A stretch of DNA of 25,310 bases, from assembly GCF_946478835.1 (NCBI RefSeq), contig NZ_CAMLDV010000037.1, positions 1 through 25,310 of the forward strand, given 5' to 3'. Made by a program: the position numbers and the translations under genes. Source of the DNA: an uncultured Bdellovibrio sp. Its GTDB lineage: Bacteria > Bdellovibrionota > Bdellovibrionia > Bdellovibrionales > Bdellovibrionaceae. The notes beneath the pieces were generated by a model. The model had not been told where the DNA came from. It saw nothing but the letters and a program-made list of their open reading frames with translations, and did no database searches. Shown here piece after piece: positions 7,689-15,669 of the stretch. Numbering within the stretch: the first letter of the stretch is position 1; each line of letters begins with the position of its first letter.

Positions 7689-7717
7689 GAGGCCGCCAAT
7701 GCGGCGGCCTCATTTTT
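7689..7717 (+). terminator. Strong intrinsic terminator after the first flagellin
   Basis: A 9-bp perfect GC-rich stem (GAGGCCGCC 7689-7697, GGCGGCCTC 7703-7711) with a five-base loop is followed by ATTTTT. Confidence 0.9.
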
Positions 7718-7891
7718 CGTGGAAGGACTTTTTCCTTCATCATTTTTGCGCAAAATTCTTCGCGCGCGATTTTCAAAAAAAATTTTCTGAAAAATAAAAA
7801 CAAAACAAAAAATCTGGACTCGAGATACTCATATTTTTTTCCGAAAAGTTAGGTGGAACCTTGTATCGCAAGTTCCGAATATTAATTTAAC

Positions 7892-7966
7892 AGGTGCACG
7901 GATCGCGCCTTAAGCCAATGGATGGCATTTTTTCAAGGAGGAAGAGGATTATGCAGGGAGGATAGA
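7892..7966 (+). promoter_or_regulatory. Leader of second flagellin with four-codon ORF
   Basis: The 8-mer AGGTGCAC (7892-7899) also occurs in the first flagellin leader (6596-6603). AATGGATGGCATT (7917-7929) can form a small hairpin with GGA at its loop. Next comes a strong AAGGAGG (7935-7941), then ATG CAG GGA GGA TAG (7951-7965), an ORF for MQGG. One base later the flagellin ATG begins at 7967, using the GGGAGG inside the mini-ORF as its ribosome site. I see no good sigma-28 promoter upstream; 7718-7890 is otherwise AT-rich with runs of A and T. Confidence 0.5.
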
Positions 7967-8800
7967 ATGGGATTAAGAATCGGTACAAACGTGTCGGCAT
8001 TGAATGCGCAAAAGAATCTGTACATGACACAGATCAATGCGAACAGATCAATGGCAAGATTGGCTTCTGGCTTCAGAATCAATCAAGCAGCAGACGACGC
8101 CGCTGGCCTTGCGATCAGTGAAAACCTCAAAGGACAAATCAGAGGTTTGAGACAAGCCAACAGAAATGCCAACGATGGTATCTCCTTGGTGCAAGTCGCA
8201 GAGGGTAGCTTGAATGAAGTTTCAAACATGCTCATTCGTTTAAGAGAATTGGGTGTGCAAGCGTCTTCTGACACGATTGGTGGAACAGAAAGAAAGTTTT
8301 TGGATGTTGAGTATCAACAGTTAAAGTCTGAGATTCAGCGTATCACTGAAGCGACAGAGTATAACGGTTACGAACTGCTCAACGGTACTGGTGGAATGAT
8401 TGATATCCAGGTCGGAACAAACAACGACCCTTTCCGTGACAGAATCAGTTTTAATTCTGGTGCGGCAAATGCTTCAGTGGATGCTTTGGGTTTGACGGCA
8501 GAATCCGTCGGAACCAAAGAAGGTGCGCAACTGAGCTTGGATGTGATTGACCAGGCCATGACATCGGTGAACGCGATTCGCGCGAATTTCGGTGCGCTAC
8601 AAAATCGTCTAGTATCAACATCTAATAACTTGTTGATCGCAGATGAAAACTTGTCGGCAGCGAACTCTCGAATCAGAGACACAGACGTCGCGGCAGAGAC
8701 TTCCGAAATGACAAGAAATAACATCTTGTTGCAAGCAGGGATCTCGGTTCTGGGGCAAGCCAACCAGTCACAACAGCTGGCTTTGAAGCTCTTAGGTTAA
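7967..8800 (+). CDS. fliC: Flagellin (second of tandem pair)
   Basis: 277 residues from the ATG at 7967. An in-frame ATG at 7922 would add 15 residues, but flagellins begin with the M-G-L-R-I motif found at 7967, and GGGAGG lies five bases before it. Conserved D0/D1 segments are obvious (MGLRIGTNVSALNAQKN, ASGFRINQAADDAAGLAIS, ENLSAANSRIRDTDVAAE, NNILLQAGISVLGQA). Like its neighbour it lacks outer D2/D3 domains. The pair are close at both ends and differ mostly in the middle. Several flagellins per filament are known in Bdellovibrio, where individual flagellins differ in importance. It ends at a strong terminator. The leader carries a four-codon ORF that could modulate its translation. Confidence 0.97.
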   Translation: MGLRIGTNVSALNAQKNLYMTQINANRSMARLASGFRINQAADDAAGLAISENLKGQIRGLRQANRNANDGISLVQVAEGSLNEVSNMLIRLRELGVQASSDTIGGTERKFLDVEYQQLKSEIQRITEATEYNGYELLNGTGGMIDIQVGTNNDPFRDRISFNSGAANASVDALGLTAESVGTKEGAQLSLDVIDQAMTSVNAIRANFGALQNRLVSTSNNLLIADENLSAANSRIRDTDVAAETSEMTRNNILLQAGISVLGQANQSQQLALKLLG

Positions 8801-8815
8801 TCCGTTTTTCTTGAA

Positions 8816-8853
8816 GGGGCCGCTCCTAAGTAAGGAGTGGCCTTTCTTTTTTT
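8816..8853 (+). terminator. Intrinsic terminator after the second flagellin
   Basis: GGCCGCTCCT (8818-8827) pairs with AGGAGTGGCC (8833-8842), nine Watson-Crick pairs and one G-U, followed by TTTCTTTTTTT. Confidence 0.9.
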
Positions 8854-8954
8854 ACAAACCTGTCTAAAACTTGGATATCTCTTCCGGGAAGGATTCTGTT
8901 TTAACGCTTATCCACGAGTTTCCGTGAAAATATTCAATCTTACAATCTGGCAAT

Positions 8955-8984
8955 TTGGAAATTCCGCCCTCTTAGGAGTATAAA
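8955..8984 (+). promoter_or_regulatory. Candidate promoter for the 122-residue exported protein
   Basis: TTGGAA at 8955-8960, 18 bases, TATAAA at 8979-8984, about 42 bases before the start codon. Reasonable match to sigma-70 type promoters. Upstream, the perfect palindrome CTTCCGGGAAG at 8881-8891 has no assigned role. Confidence 0.4.
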
Positions 8985-9026
8985 GTTCGCGTTCTAAATA
9001 CGAATAACGACTTTTAAGGAGTCTCC

Positions 9027-9395
9027 ATGAAAAACATGATTATGGCGGCAGCTCTTTTGCTGTCTGTGTCTGCTCAAGCAAACGATCAATATGTCCCAGT
9101 TATTAAATGCCAAGGCAACGGCGTTGCTTTGACTGTTTCTGAAGGCGGTTTCACCGGTATTCCGATGATCCAAATCGACCGCGAAGAAGAAGGTGTGACA
9201 TCTTCTGAAAATCACTTGGCTCGTTTGGTGCGCGCTGAAGGCCGCATGGGTGCTCCAGCGACTTATGTTGGTAAGAAGATCACTTTCACAATCAACTTCA
9301 CAACATCGCCTGGTCCTGACGGCACTCGCAAAGGGACTCTTTATAATAAAGAGACTAAAAAATCAGAAACGCTTGTTTGTAAGCGCGTAAAATAA
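9027..9395 (+). CDS. Small exported protein of unknown function
   Basis: 122 residues. MKNMIMAAALLLSVSAQA is a clear Sec signal peptide, cleaved before NDQY. The mature ~104 residues have only two cysteines, one near the start (VIKCQGNG) and one near the end (TLVCKRVK), a pattern that suggests a single disulfide closing a small beta-rich domain in the periplasm. The start has AAGGAG six bases upstream and a plausible promoter. It is monocistronic, with a strong terminator immediately after. Codon use and composition match neighbours. No family recognised. Confidence 0.85.
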   Translation: MKNMIMAAALLLSVSAQANDQYVPVIKCQGNGVALTVSEGGFTGIPMIQIDREEEGVTSSENHLARLVRAEGRMGAPATYVGKKITFTINFTTSPGPDGTRKGTLYNKETKKSETLVCKRVK

Positions 9396-9406
9396 ATCGA
9401 ACACCG

Positions 9407-9435
9407 AAAAGGCCGCCGAACGAGCGGCCTTTTTT
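9407..9435 (+). terminator. Intrinsic terminator
   Basis: A 10-bp perfect stem (AAAAGGCCGC 9407-9416, GCGGCCTTTT 9424-9433) whose right arm runs into six T residues. Confidence 0.92.
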
Positions 9436-9520
9436 CATTCTCTTTTCATTTAGCCACCTTGCCGCTCAGAGTAATACGAATCTTGTTGAAATAGCCTGAA
9501 GGCCCGGGCACCTACAGAGT

Positions 9521-10663
9521 ATGAAATTAATTGCGATTCTTCTTTGTCTGATGTCCCTTAAGGTGCAAGCGGCTTGGGACCTTAATGACGTTTCTTATTT
9601 GATGCCTTTGCCTGCAAGTGTGGGCAACGATCAGCTTTTGGGACTTGAAGCTCCAGGAAAAGGCGGCGCTCTTTTGCCTCCGTCTTTCGTGGCAAAGATT
9701 CCTGTTCTTGCTTTTGGAATGAATCGCGAAGAAACAGCAGCAGCATTGCGTGTGATGGCTGTGCGTATTGATCCTTGTTTTCCTTTGCCGACACCTCAAT
9801 CTTGCCAAAAACAAATTCGTCTGGTGTGGCAGCCAATTGAAATGGGTCGCCGCAATCAAGTTCAAACAGTGGATGCGGCTCTTCATAGTTTCTACGTTTT
9901 GACGGACGCGGAATTTGATTCTTTGCTTAATGATATTGAAGCTTGGAAACAGGAGTATTCAGTAAAAACTGATTTTATTCCTTTGCAAGTTCATCCAGCT
10001 TGGGCCAAAGAGGGCGATCGCAGTCCTGCTTTGGCGGATTTTCATAACATCCTAAAAAAATACGTCGGCGCTGGCAATATGACTCGTGTGACAGCGATGG
10101 TGTTGCGTGGAGCCGGAGACATGTGGGCCTTTGCAGGCTTTGAAGTTCGCGGTGATGATTTAGAAATGATTCCAGTTCCTCGTCTGAACGGTCGACTTTC
10201 TCAAGCGTTCATCAATGTCGCGATTCCTGCGGAGCAATTTGCGGGCGGAGGAATTTCTCCGACTCCAAAAGGCGACGATACATTTAACAACATTGCTGCC
10301 GAGTCTGTTCGTTTAGGTGAAGGAACAGAAGATCTTATTCGCCAAGAAGTGAAAGCCGCTTTCCGCATTGAAAATCCGAAGAACTTTAATCCTGAGAATA
10401 TGGACTGCGTGAGTTGCCACGTCGCTCAACCCGCAATTCAATGGGTTTTAAACAAACGTCCTGAATTGAAAGCCGATCAGCTTTGGAATGCAGAGATCTA
10501 TAAAAACGCAAAGTATGATCTTAAAAACGTAAGCCCCGAGTTGTGGAACACACAAATGATTCGTGGCTTAGGTTATTTCGGAAAGAATTTGGCGATCAGC
10601 CAACGTGTGATCAATGAATCTGCGGAAGTAGCGGATATGCTCAATCAGAAAGCGGCGAAATAA
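9521..10663 (+). CDS. Exported protein with a single c-type haem motif
   Basis: 380 residues with a Sec signal peptide (MKLIAILLCLMSLKVQA, cleavage before AWDL). The long N-terminal part (~20-295) has no motif I recognise; it holds a cysteine pair IDPCFPLPTPQSCQK. Near the C-terminus, NMDCVSCHVAQPAIQWVL contains CxxCH, the covalent haem c attachment motif, at about residues 303-307. A distal Met ligand is not obvious; several methionines follow. It may be a mono-haem cytochrome domain fused to an unknown exported domain, or the motif may be chance, though the context CVSCH resembles real cytochromes. No respiratory partner genes are adjacent. The ribosome site is weak. The terminator hairpin overlaps the stop codon. 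Confidence 0.82.
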   Translation: MKLIAILLCLMSLKVQAAWDLNDVSYLMPLPASVGNDQLLGLEAPGKGGALLPPSFVAKIPVLAFGMNREETAAALRVMAVRIDPCFPLPTPQSCQKQIRLVWQPIEMGRRNQVQTVDAALHSFYVLTDAEFDSLLNDIEAWKQEYSVKTDFIPLQVHPAWAKEGDRSPALADFHNILKKYVGAGNMTRVTAMVLRGAGDMWAFAGFEVRGDDLEMIPVPRLNGRLSQAFINVAIPAEQFAGGGISPTPKGDDTFNNIAAESVRLGEGTEDLIRQEVKAAFRIENPKNFNPENMDCVSCHVAQPAIQWVLNKRPELKADQLWNAEIYKNAKYDLKNVSPELWNTQMIRGLGYFGKNLAISQRVINESAEVADMLNQKAAK

Positions 10664-10675
10664 ATCGCCGCTTTT
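10649..10675. terminator. Intrinsic terminator overlapping a stop codon
   Basis: AAAGCGGCGA (10649-10658) pairs perfectly with TCGCCGCTTT (10665-10674). The TAA of the haem-motif protein lies in the six-base loop. The plus strand ends in TTTTATT. The minus-strand LysR gene ends at 10677, so the same hairpin may also end that transcript, though its U-tract there is poor. Confidence 0.75.
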
Positions 10676-10676
10676 A

Positions 10677-11447
10677 TTATTCTTCAATCGCTGAAGTGAT
10701 ATTTTCCCAAAGCACAGGGCTGAGTAACTCAGAACCAATCATCATCACAGGTTCTGCATCTTTTGCGCGGCCCTTTTTAGCTTCGGTCGGCAAGTGACCT
10801 GTGCCCCCATGTTTATCAAACCAAGCTCGGCGCATTGCCAGCGAGTTTGAAACAAAAAGGTGAGGATAGGCTTCCAATTCTTTTTTATTTGCACGACCGT
10901 ATTCGAACGAACTTAAAACCGCAAAGTTTTTTGAAGATTCAATTTTTTCTAATCTTTGAAATCCGAGTTCACTTAAGTATTTAAACTTCTGACGTCCCGG
11001 AGTTTTGGAAGTGAAGATAAGGTCTAAATTTCCCGATAAGAAATTTGCCTCCAGTTCGTTAAGGTCGAAAATATCAAGAGTGATTTTTTTAACACCGACT
11101 TCTTCAAAACAAAGACGAGATGTATTTAAAGCAAAATCCGCCATTCCTTCAAGAGTTCCAATATGCAGTTCGCCCACCATCTGGTTGTTGCTGATACCCT
11201 GAAGTTCAGTTTCCAGACGACGAATGGATTTTTCAAAGATTTCAGAAAGCTGAAAAGCGACCGCTGTCCATCCTGATTTTCTTTTTGCCGAGCGATCCAG
11301 AAGAACGATTTTTAATTCGTCTTCGATTTTAGCGATAATACGAGACAATTGAGGCTGACTTAAACCCACATGCAAAGCAGCGGCGGAAAGATTTTTAAAG
11401 TTCACTGATTTCGCCAGAACACTCAGTTCATAATAAAGTTGTTGCAT
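10677..11447 (-). CDS. LysR-type transcriptional regulator
   Basis: 256 residues. The N-terminal winged helix-turn-helix is clear: FKNLSAAALHVGLSQPQLSR then IIAKIEDELKIVLLDRS, the usual LysR recognition region. The C-terminal co-inducer domain is recognisable (LHIGTLEGMADFALN, LDLIFTSKTPG) but the protein is ~40 residues shorter than the usual ~300. Members bind DNA as tetramers and respond to small ligands; many control a divergent neighbour, but here none exists on the divergent side. It follows the UbiB-like gene by 15 bp with GGAG eight bases before its ATG, so it is probably made from the RNase R-UbiB transcript. Its targets cannot be told from sequence. Confidence 0.88.
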   Translation of the reverse strand: MQQLYYELSVLAKSVNFKNLSAAALHVGLSQPQLSRIIAKIEDELKIVLLDRSAKRKSGWTAVAFQLSEIFEKSIRRLETELQGISNNQMVGELHIGTLEGMADFALNTSRLCFEEVGVKKITLDIFDLNELEANFLSGNLDLIFTSKTPGRQKFKYLSELGFQRLEKIESSKNFAVLSSFEYGRANKKELEAYPHLFVSNSLAMRRAWFDKHGGTGHLPTEAKKGRAKDAEPVMMIGSELLSPVLWENITSAIEE

Positions 11448-11462
11448 GCTGCTGTCTCCACA

Positions 11463-13139
11463 TTAAGGTTTACGAATGTAGTTCAAGAAAGCAAACATAC
11501 CGAGGACTATGGCTATTAAGTATCCAATAAAGCTCATAGTAGGCATCCCGGCGATGTGGCTTTCTGTGTTGTGTACAAAGATGAAGGACGAACTTAAAAT
11601 CAGGGCCCCGATAATCAAACCCAAGAATAATAAATTCGAAGAACTTTCCACGGATCTTTTCAGTTCCTTGATCTCACCCACCTTCAAGCGGAAAGCATGA
11701 TCAGGACTGTTGATCTTGCGTAAAAAGAAATTCAACTGGCGAGGCAAGGAATTTAAAAACGCCTTTGATTCTCGCGCCATTTGAGTCATGTCGTTCATGA
11801 CTCTTTGTGGACCGTACTGCGTTTTTGCCAGTTCTCCGGCAAATTCCAAAGAGTAGTGAAGGAAGTCGAAGTCTTTATTAATTTTTCGACCCATGCCTTC
11901 GATAGAAACAATGGATTTAAAGAAGAGCATCAGATCCGTCGGGACTTGCAAGTGATGGCGAGCGGCGATTCCTGATGACTTCATCAGAATTTTACCAAGG
12001 TTGACGTTTCTTAAGGTCAAACCAAAGTAAGGAGCAATCAACTCGCGCAAATCCTTGGCAAAGATATCGATATTTACACGGTCTGTGAAGGGAGCGAGAT
12101 CCACGTATTCATAAGCCAGGCGTTCGTAGTCTTCTTTAGAAAGAGCCAAAAGCATATTTGCGATCGCGGCTTGAGTGCGTGTATTAAGTCGTCCTACAAC
12201 ACCGAAATCAATCAAACCGATTTGATTTTGTGGTAAGACGAAAAAATTCCCTGCATGGAGATCTCCATGGAAAAGTCCGTCTTCAAACACCATCTTAAGA
12301 TAGGCGCGCAATCCTTTGCGGATGACTTCGTTAGGATCAATGTTTTCCTGAAGAAGGGCGCCCTCTTGACTGAGAGGAATTCCCGGAAGAGCTTCCATCA
12401 CGAGAACTCGTTCGGTCGTGTGCTCTAAGTACACTTTAGGAATTTTGATATCTTCATGACCTTTGAAGTTTTCTTGGAAGCGGCGAATATTATTGGCTTC
12501 AACGACGAAGTTCGTTTCAAACTCCAGCGTTCTAAAATACTCATCCACAATTCCTACAGGATTGTACGGACGAGCTTCAGGGATGTAGGTGACAATCAAT
12601 TCTGCCAATAAATAAAGAACGTTCAGGTCATCATTGATCTTTTGAATAATTCCAGGACGTTGGACTTTGATAACGACGTGTTCACCCGTAGTTAGGCGGG
12701 CTCGGTGCACTTGCGCGATACTAGCGGACCCCAAAGGTTCAGGATCAATGCTTTCAAATTTCTGATAAAGAGCATTGCCGAACTCTTCTTTTAGAACTCC
12801 TTCAATGACTTCAAAGGAAAGAGATTGAACACGGTCGTGCAGTTTTTCAAATTCATTGACGTATTCTTCGGGAACCAAGTCGGGGCGGGTGGCGAGAAGC
12901 TGTCCTAGTTTGACAAATGTAGGACCCAGCTCTTCAAAACTCATACGCATACGCTCGGGCATCGAAAGTGATTCGATGTCCGAGTTTGTGTTGAGTCTTT
13001 CTATAAGGAATTTACCGAGTTTTACCTTTTCCGCGACCTGATGAAAGCCGTGCTTTGCGAACACCCCCACGATCGTTCGCAGTCTTGCCGCGTTTTTTAG
13101 AGTCTTTCCGATCTGGCGTCCGGTGTTTAAGGCTGTCAC
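11463..13139 (-). CDS. UbiB/ABC1-family atypical kinase-like protein
   Basis: 558 residues from a GTG at 13139. I chose it because GGAGAAG sits seven bases upstream; an ATG at 13163 and a TTG at 13190 are in frame but lack a ribosome site. Family motifs are all present: the KxGQ motif (KLGQLLATRPD, ~77), the Ala/Ser loop PLGSASIAQVH, the lysine in VVIKVQRPG (~158), HGDLHAGN (~291) and DFG (~311). Two hydrophobic helices close the protein (LLFLGLIIGALIL and FIGYLIAIVLGMFAFL), anchoring it in the inner membrane. UbiB proteins support isoprenoid quinone synthesis or lipid handling through an ATPase-like activity. Whichever start is used, the gene overlaps the RNase R coding region out of frame by at least 128 bp. 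Confidence 0.92.
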   Translation of the reverse strand: MTALNTGRQIGKTLKNAARLRTIVGVFAKHGFHQVAEKVKLGKFLIERLNTNSDIESLSMPERMRMSFEELGPTFVKLGQLLATRPDLVPEEYVNEFEKLHDRVQSLSFEVIEGVLKEEFGNALYQKFESIDPEPLGSASIAQVHRARLTTGEHVVIKVQRPGIIQKINDDLNVLYLLAELIVTYIPEARPYNPVGIVDEYFRTLEFETNFVVEANNIRRFQENFKGHEDIKIPKVYLEHTTERVLVMEALPGIPLSQEGALLQENIDPNEVIRKGLRAYLKMVFEDGLFHGDLHAGNFFVLPQNQIGLIDFGVVGRLNTRTQAAIANMLLALSKEDYERLAYEYVDLAPFTDRVNIDIFAKDLRELIAPYFGLTLRNVNLGKILMKSSGIAARHHLQVPTDLMLFFKSIVSIEGMGRKINKDFDFLHYSLEFAGELAKTQYGPQRVMNDMTQMARESKAFLNSLPRQLNFFLRKINSPDHAFRLKVGEIKELKRSVESSSNLLFLGLIIGALILSSSFIFVHNTESHIAGMPTMSFIGYLIAIVLGMFAFLNYIRKP

Positions 13140-15618
13140 TATTCTTCTCCGAATAATCGTCATTATCACGAAGTTTAGATTGTTCGGCAAACATCAATTT
13201 TTTACTGAGCTTGGGCTTGTCTTTAGAAGGGGTTTCTTCCTCGGACTTTCTGTATTTCTCTGGACCAAGGATCATATTCAAAAGGCTCTGATCTGGTCCT
13301 CTTTTTTCATCGTCATCCCGAGCGCCCGGTTTAAACCCATACTGCTTTTCGATTTTGTGGATTTTTTCACGCTGACCTTGCTCGTCTTTACGAGAATCTC
13401 CAAAGAATTTCGATTTCTGATCTTTTTTAAACGGACGTTCTTCTTCGCGGTCTTTGGATTTCTTAATGAACTCCTGACGAGAATCTTTGCGTCCGCCACC
13501 TTTGGCGAAAGCCCCGCGCTCTTCGCGACGTTCTTCTCTTTCGCCACGACGCTTGCCTGGACCTTGATCTCTTCTTTCGTCACGCTTATCACGACGATCA
13601 GGTCGACCCGATCTTTCTTTTTGTTGGCCATGCAACTTTTTAAGGAAAGATTCTGCCGTGGCTTGCGCCGAAGTTCTTTCTTCGTCGGATTCTTCTTTTT
13701 CAAGTCCCGCAAGAACGAAGTTGATTTGGCCTAACTCCGGATCGGCTGCGGCTACTTGAATGCGAATCTTATCGCCGATCGCGTAAGCGAAGCCGGATCT
13801 CTTCGCAACAAGGCGCAAGTTCTCTTCGTCATATTCAAAACGCTCGCCACCAAGATCATCCAAGCGCACAAGTCCATCGACATCGTATTCTCTTAAAAGA
13901 ACGAAGATACCGAACTTTGCCACTGAGCTGATCATGCCGTCGAATTCTTGGCCTACAAATTTTTCCATAAAGCGGGCTTTTTTAATCGATTGCACTTGGC
14001 GTTCTGCTTTTGTTGAACGTTGTTCAGCCGCAGAAAGAATTGTTCCTGCTGTCGACAAATCATCTTCGCTCATCAAACGATAACCAGAATTTGGCATCAC
14101 TTGATTTTTAAGAAGTCTGTGCACAATCAAATCAGGATAACGACGGATTGGAGAAGTGAAGTGAGTATAGAACTCAAAACCCAACCCAAAGTGGCCCACG
14201 TTATTCATACTGTATTTTGCCTGGCTCATTGAACGTAATGTCAGGATATGAAGAATCTGCGCTTCAGGACGGTTTTCAAACTCTTCCAACGCTTTTGTAA
14301 GACGCTTTTGCAGTTTGCCTTGTCCTAGCTTTGTTTTGCTTCCAAAGTTTGCCATGTACTTTTCTAAAACACGAATCGCCATTTCATTCGGCGGTTCGTG
14401 AATACGATACAAAGCCGGAATATTGCGACTTGAAAGGAACTTCGCCACGCCAACGTTGGCCGCCAACATCATCTCTTCGATCAAACGATGCGAAAAGAGA
14501 CGCTCAGAGCGTTGGATGTCGACCGGGACACCGGCTCCATCAATCACAAGTTCTGTTTCTGGAATTTCAAGATCCAGTGAGCCTTCTTTAAAGCGTTTCG
14601 CCATCAAGATTTTTGCAAGATCTGAAAGGCGCAGGATGTTTTCTTTCACATGGCTGTGCTTTTCAACTTCATTGCCGTCGATGATTTCTTGCGCTTCACC
14701 GTAAGTCACGCGCGCTTTGCTTTCCATCACGGCTTCATAGAAATCTGAGCGTTTCATCTCGCCCGTGAAATCAAAGAGCATTTCAGCGACAAGGCACAGA
14801 CGAGGAACGTGAGGATTTAAAGAGCAAAGTCCGTTACTGAGAACTTCAGGCAGCATCGGGACAACGTAATTCGGGAAGTAAACCGAAGTTCCGCGTTCGT
14901 AAGCATCTTTATCAATCGCGCTACCAATACGAACATAGTGGCTGACGTCCGCAATAGCGACAAAAAGAAGAAACCCTTCATCTGTCACTTCAACGTAAAC
15001 GGCGTCGTCAAAATCTTTCGCTGTCGCACCGTCGATCGTGATCAGACTTTTATCACGAAGGTCACGGCGGCCTTTAAAGTCTTTTTCGTCAGGAACTTCA
15101 TTAAAGTGCTTGGCTTCTTCTAAGGTCTCTTTCGAAAATTCCAAAGGAATGTTGTTAGAACGGATTACTCTTTTAATATCTGTAAGAGGATCTAAAGCAT
15201 CACCGATGATTTCAGTGACTTTTCCCGTGAAGGATTTTCCTTCTTCGGGATAGGTGAGGATTTCAGCCGCGACAAGTTCTTTATCTTTGGCATTTAAAGA
15301 GTCTTCAAGCTTGATCTTAAGATCTTGCCCCCATCCTTTGCCTTCATCGCGGATGGCACCGACTCTTTCATTCATTTTGTAAAAACGGCCGACAACTGTT
15401 TTAGTCCCGCGAGAAAGAATGCGGATGATTTCTCCGCGAAAACGTTCGGTCCCTTTTTCCGGAAAAGCTTCAATCACGACTTTATCATTCGTCATGATAC
15501 CTTCCATTGAATTGCGGGGAATGTATACGTCGGGGTGTCCGATATCGTCAGGGATAAAAAAACCAAATCCGTCCGGGTGTCTTTTGATTGTGCCGTTGAG
15601 GAGTTTCTTTTTTTGCAT
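13012..15618 (-). CDS. rnr: Ribonuclease R (RNB/VacB exoribonuclease)
   Basis: 868 residues. It opens directly with the first cold-shock domain (NGTIKRHPDGFGFFIP), so the N-terminal helical domain of E. coli RNase R is absent. A second cold-shock-like segment follows (~105-145), then the RNB catalytic domain with the metal-binding TIDGATAKDFDDAV (~194-207) and IADVSHYV, and an S1 domain (GMISSVAKFGIFVLLRE, ~560-640). The last ~220 residues are a low-complexity Lys/Arg/Glu/Asp tail, longer than usual and probably disordered and RNA-binding. The enzyme degrades structured RNA 3' to 5' in the cytoplasm. The final ~43 residues are encoded by DNA that also encodes the start of the UbiB-like protein. 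The ribosome site is weak (GAAG). Confidence 0.95.
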   Translation of the reverse strand: MQKKKLLNGTIKRHPDGFGFFIPDDIGHPDVYIPRNSMEGIMTNDKVVIEAFPEKGTERFRGEIIRILSRGTKTVVGRFYKMNERVGAIRDEGKGWGQDLKIKLEDSLNAKDKELVAAEILTYPEEGKSFTGKVTEIIGDALDPLTDIKRVIRSNNIPLEFSKETLEEAKHFNEVPDEKDFKGRRDLRDKSLITIDGATAKDFDDAVYVEVTDEGFLLFVAIADVSHYVRIGSAIDKDAYERGTSVYFPNYVVPMLPEVLSNGLCSLNPHVPRLCLVAEMLFDFTGEMKRSDFYEAVMESKARVTYGEAQEIIDGNEVEKHSHVKENILRLSDLAKILMAKRFKEGSLDLEIPETELVIDGAGVPVDIQRSERLFSHRLIEEMMLAANVGVAKFLSSRNIPALYRIHEPPNEMAIRVLEKYMANFGSKTKLGQGKLQKRLTKALEEFENRPEAQILHILTLRSMSQAKYSMNNVGHFGLGFEFYTHFTSPIRRYPDLIVHRLLKNQVMPNSGYRLMSEDDLSTAGTILSAAEQRSTKAERQVQSIKKARFMEKFVGQEFDGMISSVAKFGIFVLLREYDVDGLVRLDDLGGERFEYDEENLRLVAKRSGFAYAIGDKIRIQVAAADPELGQINFVLAGLEKEESDEERTSAQATAESFLKKLHGQQKERSGRPDRRDKRDERRDQGPGKRRGEREERREERGAFAKGGGRKDSRQEFIKKSKDREEERPFKKDQKSKFFGDSRKDEQGQREKIHKIEKQYGFKPGARDDDEKRGPDQSLLNMILGPEKYRKSEEETPSKDKPKLSKKLMFAEQSKLRDNDDYSEKNSDSLKHRTPDRKDSKKRGKTANDRGGVRKARLSSGRGKGKTR

Positions 15619-15637
15619 CTTCAGGTTGTATTTCCTT

Positions 15638-15669
15638 TATATAGAGAACGCATCTTTAGATTAGCACAA
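15638..15669 (-). promoter_or_regulatory. Weak candidate promoter for RNase R
   Basis: On the minus strand TTGTGC (15669-15664) is followed by TCTATA (18-base spacing) or TATATA (20-base spacing). It lies 20-30 bases from the start codon, giving a short leader. Confidence 0.3.

Noticed and set aside
7856..7871. Possible sigma-54 promoter before the second flagellin
   Set aside because: The GG to GC spacing is 11 and the -12 element is not TTGC.
8368..8763. 131-codon minus-strand ORF inside the second flagellin
   Set aside because: Pure antisense of a conserved flagellin frame, without a ribosome site or recognisable protein character.
13123..13734. 203-codon plus-strand ORF opposite the RNase R tail
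   Set aside because: It is antisense to the Lys/Arg-rich tail, whose codons give an artificial Phe/Leu-rich reading on the other strand. No ribosome site, and the RNase R frame is certain.
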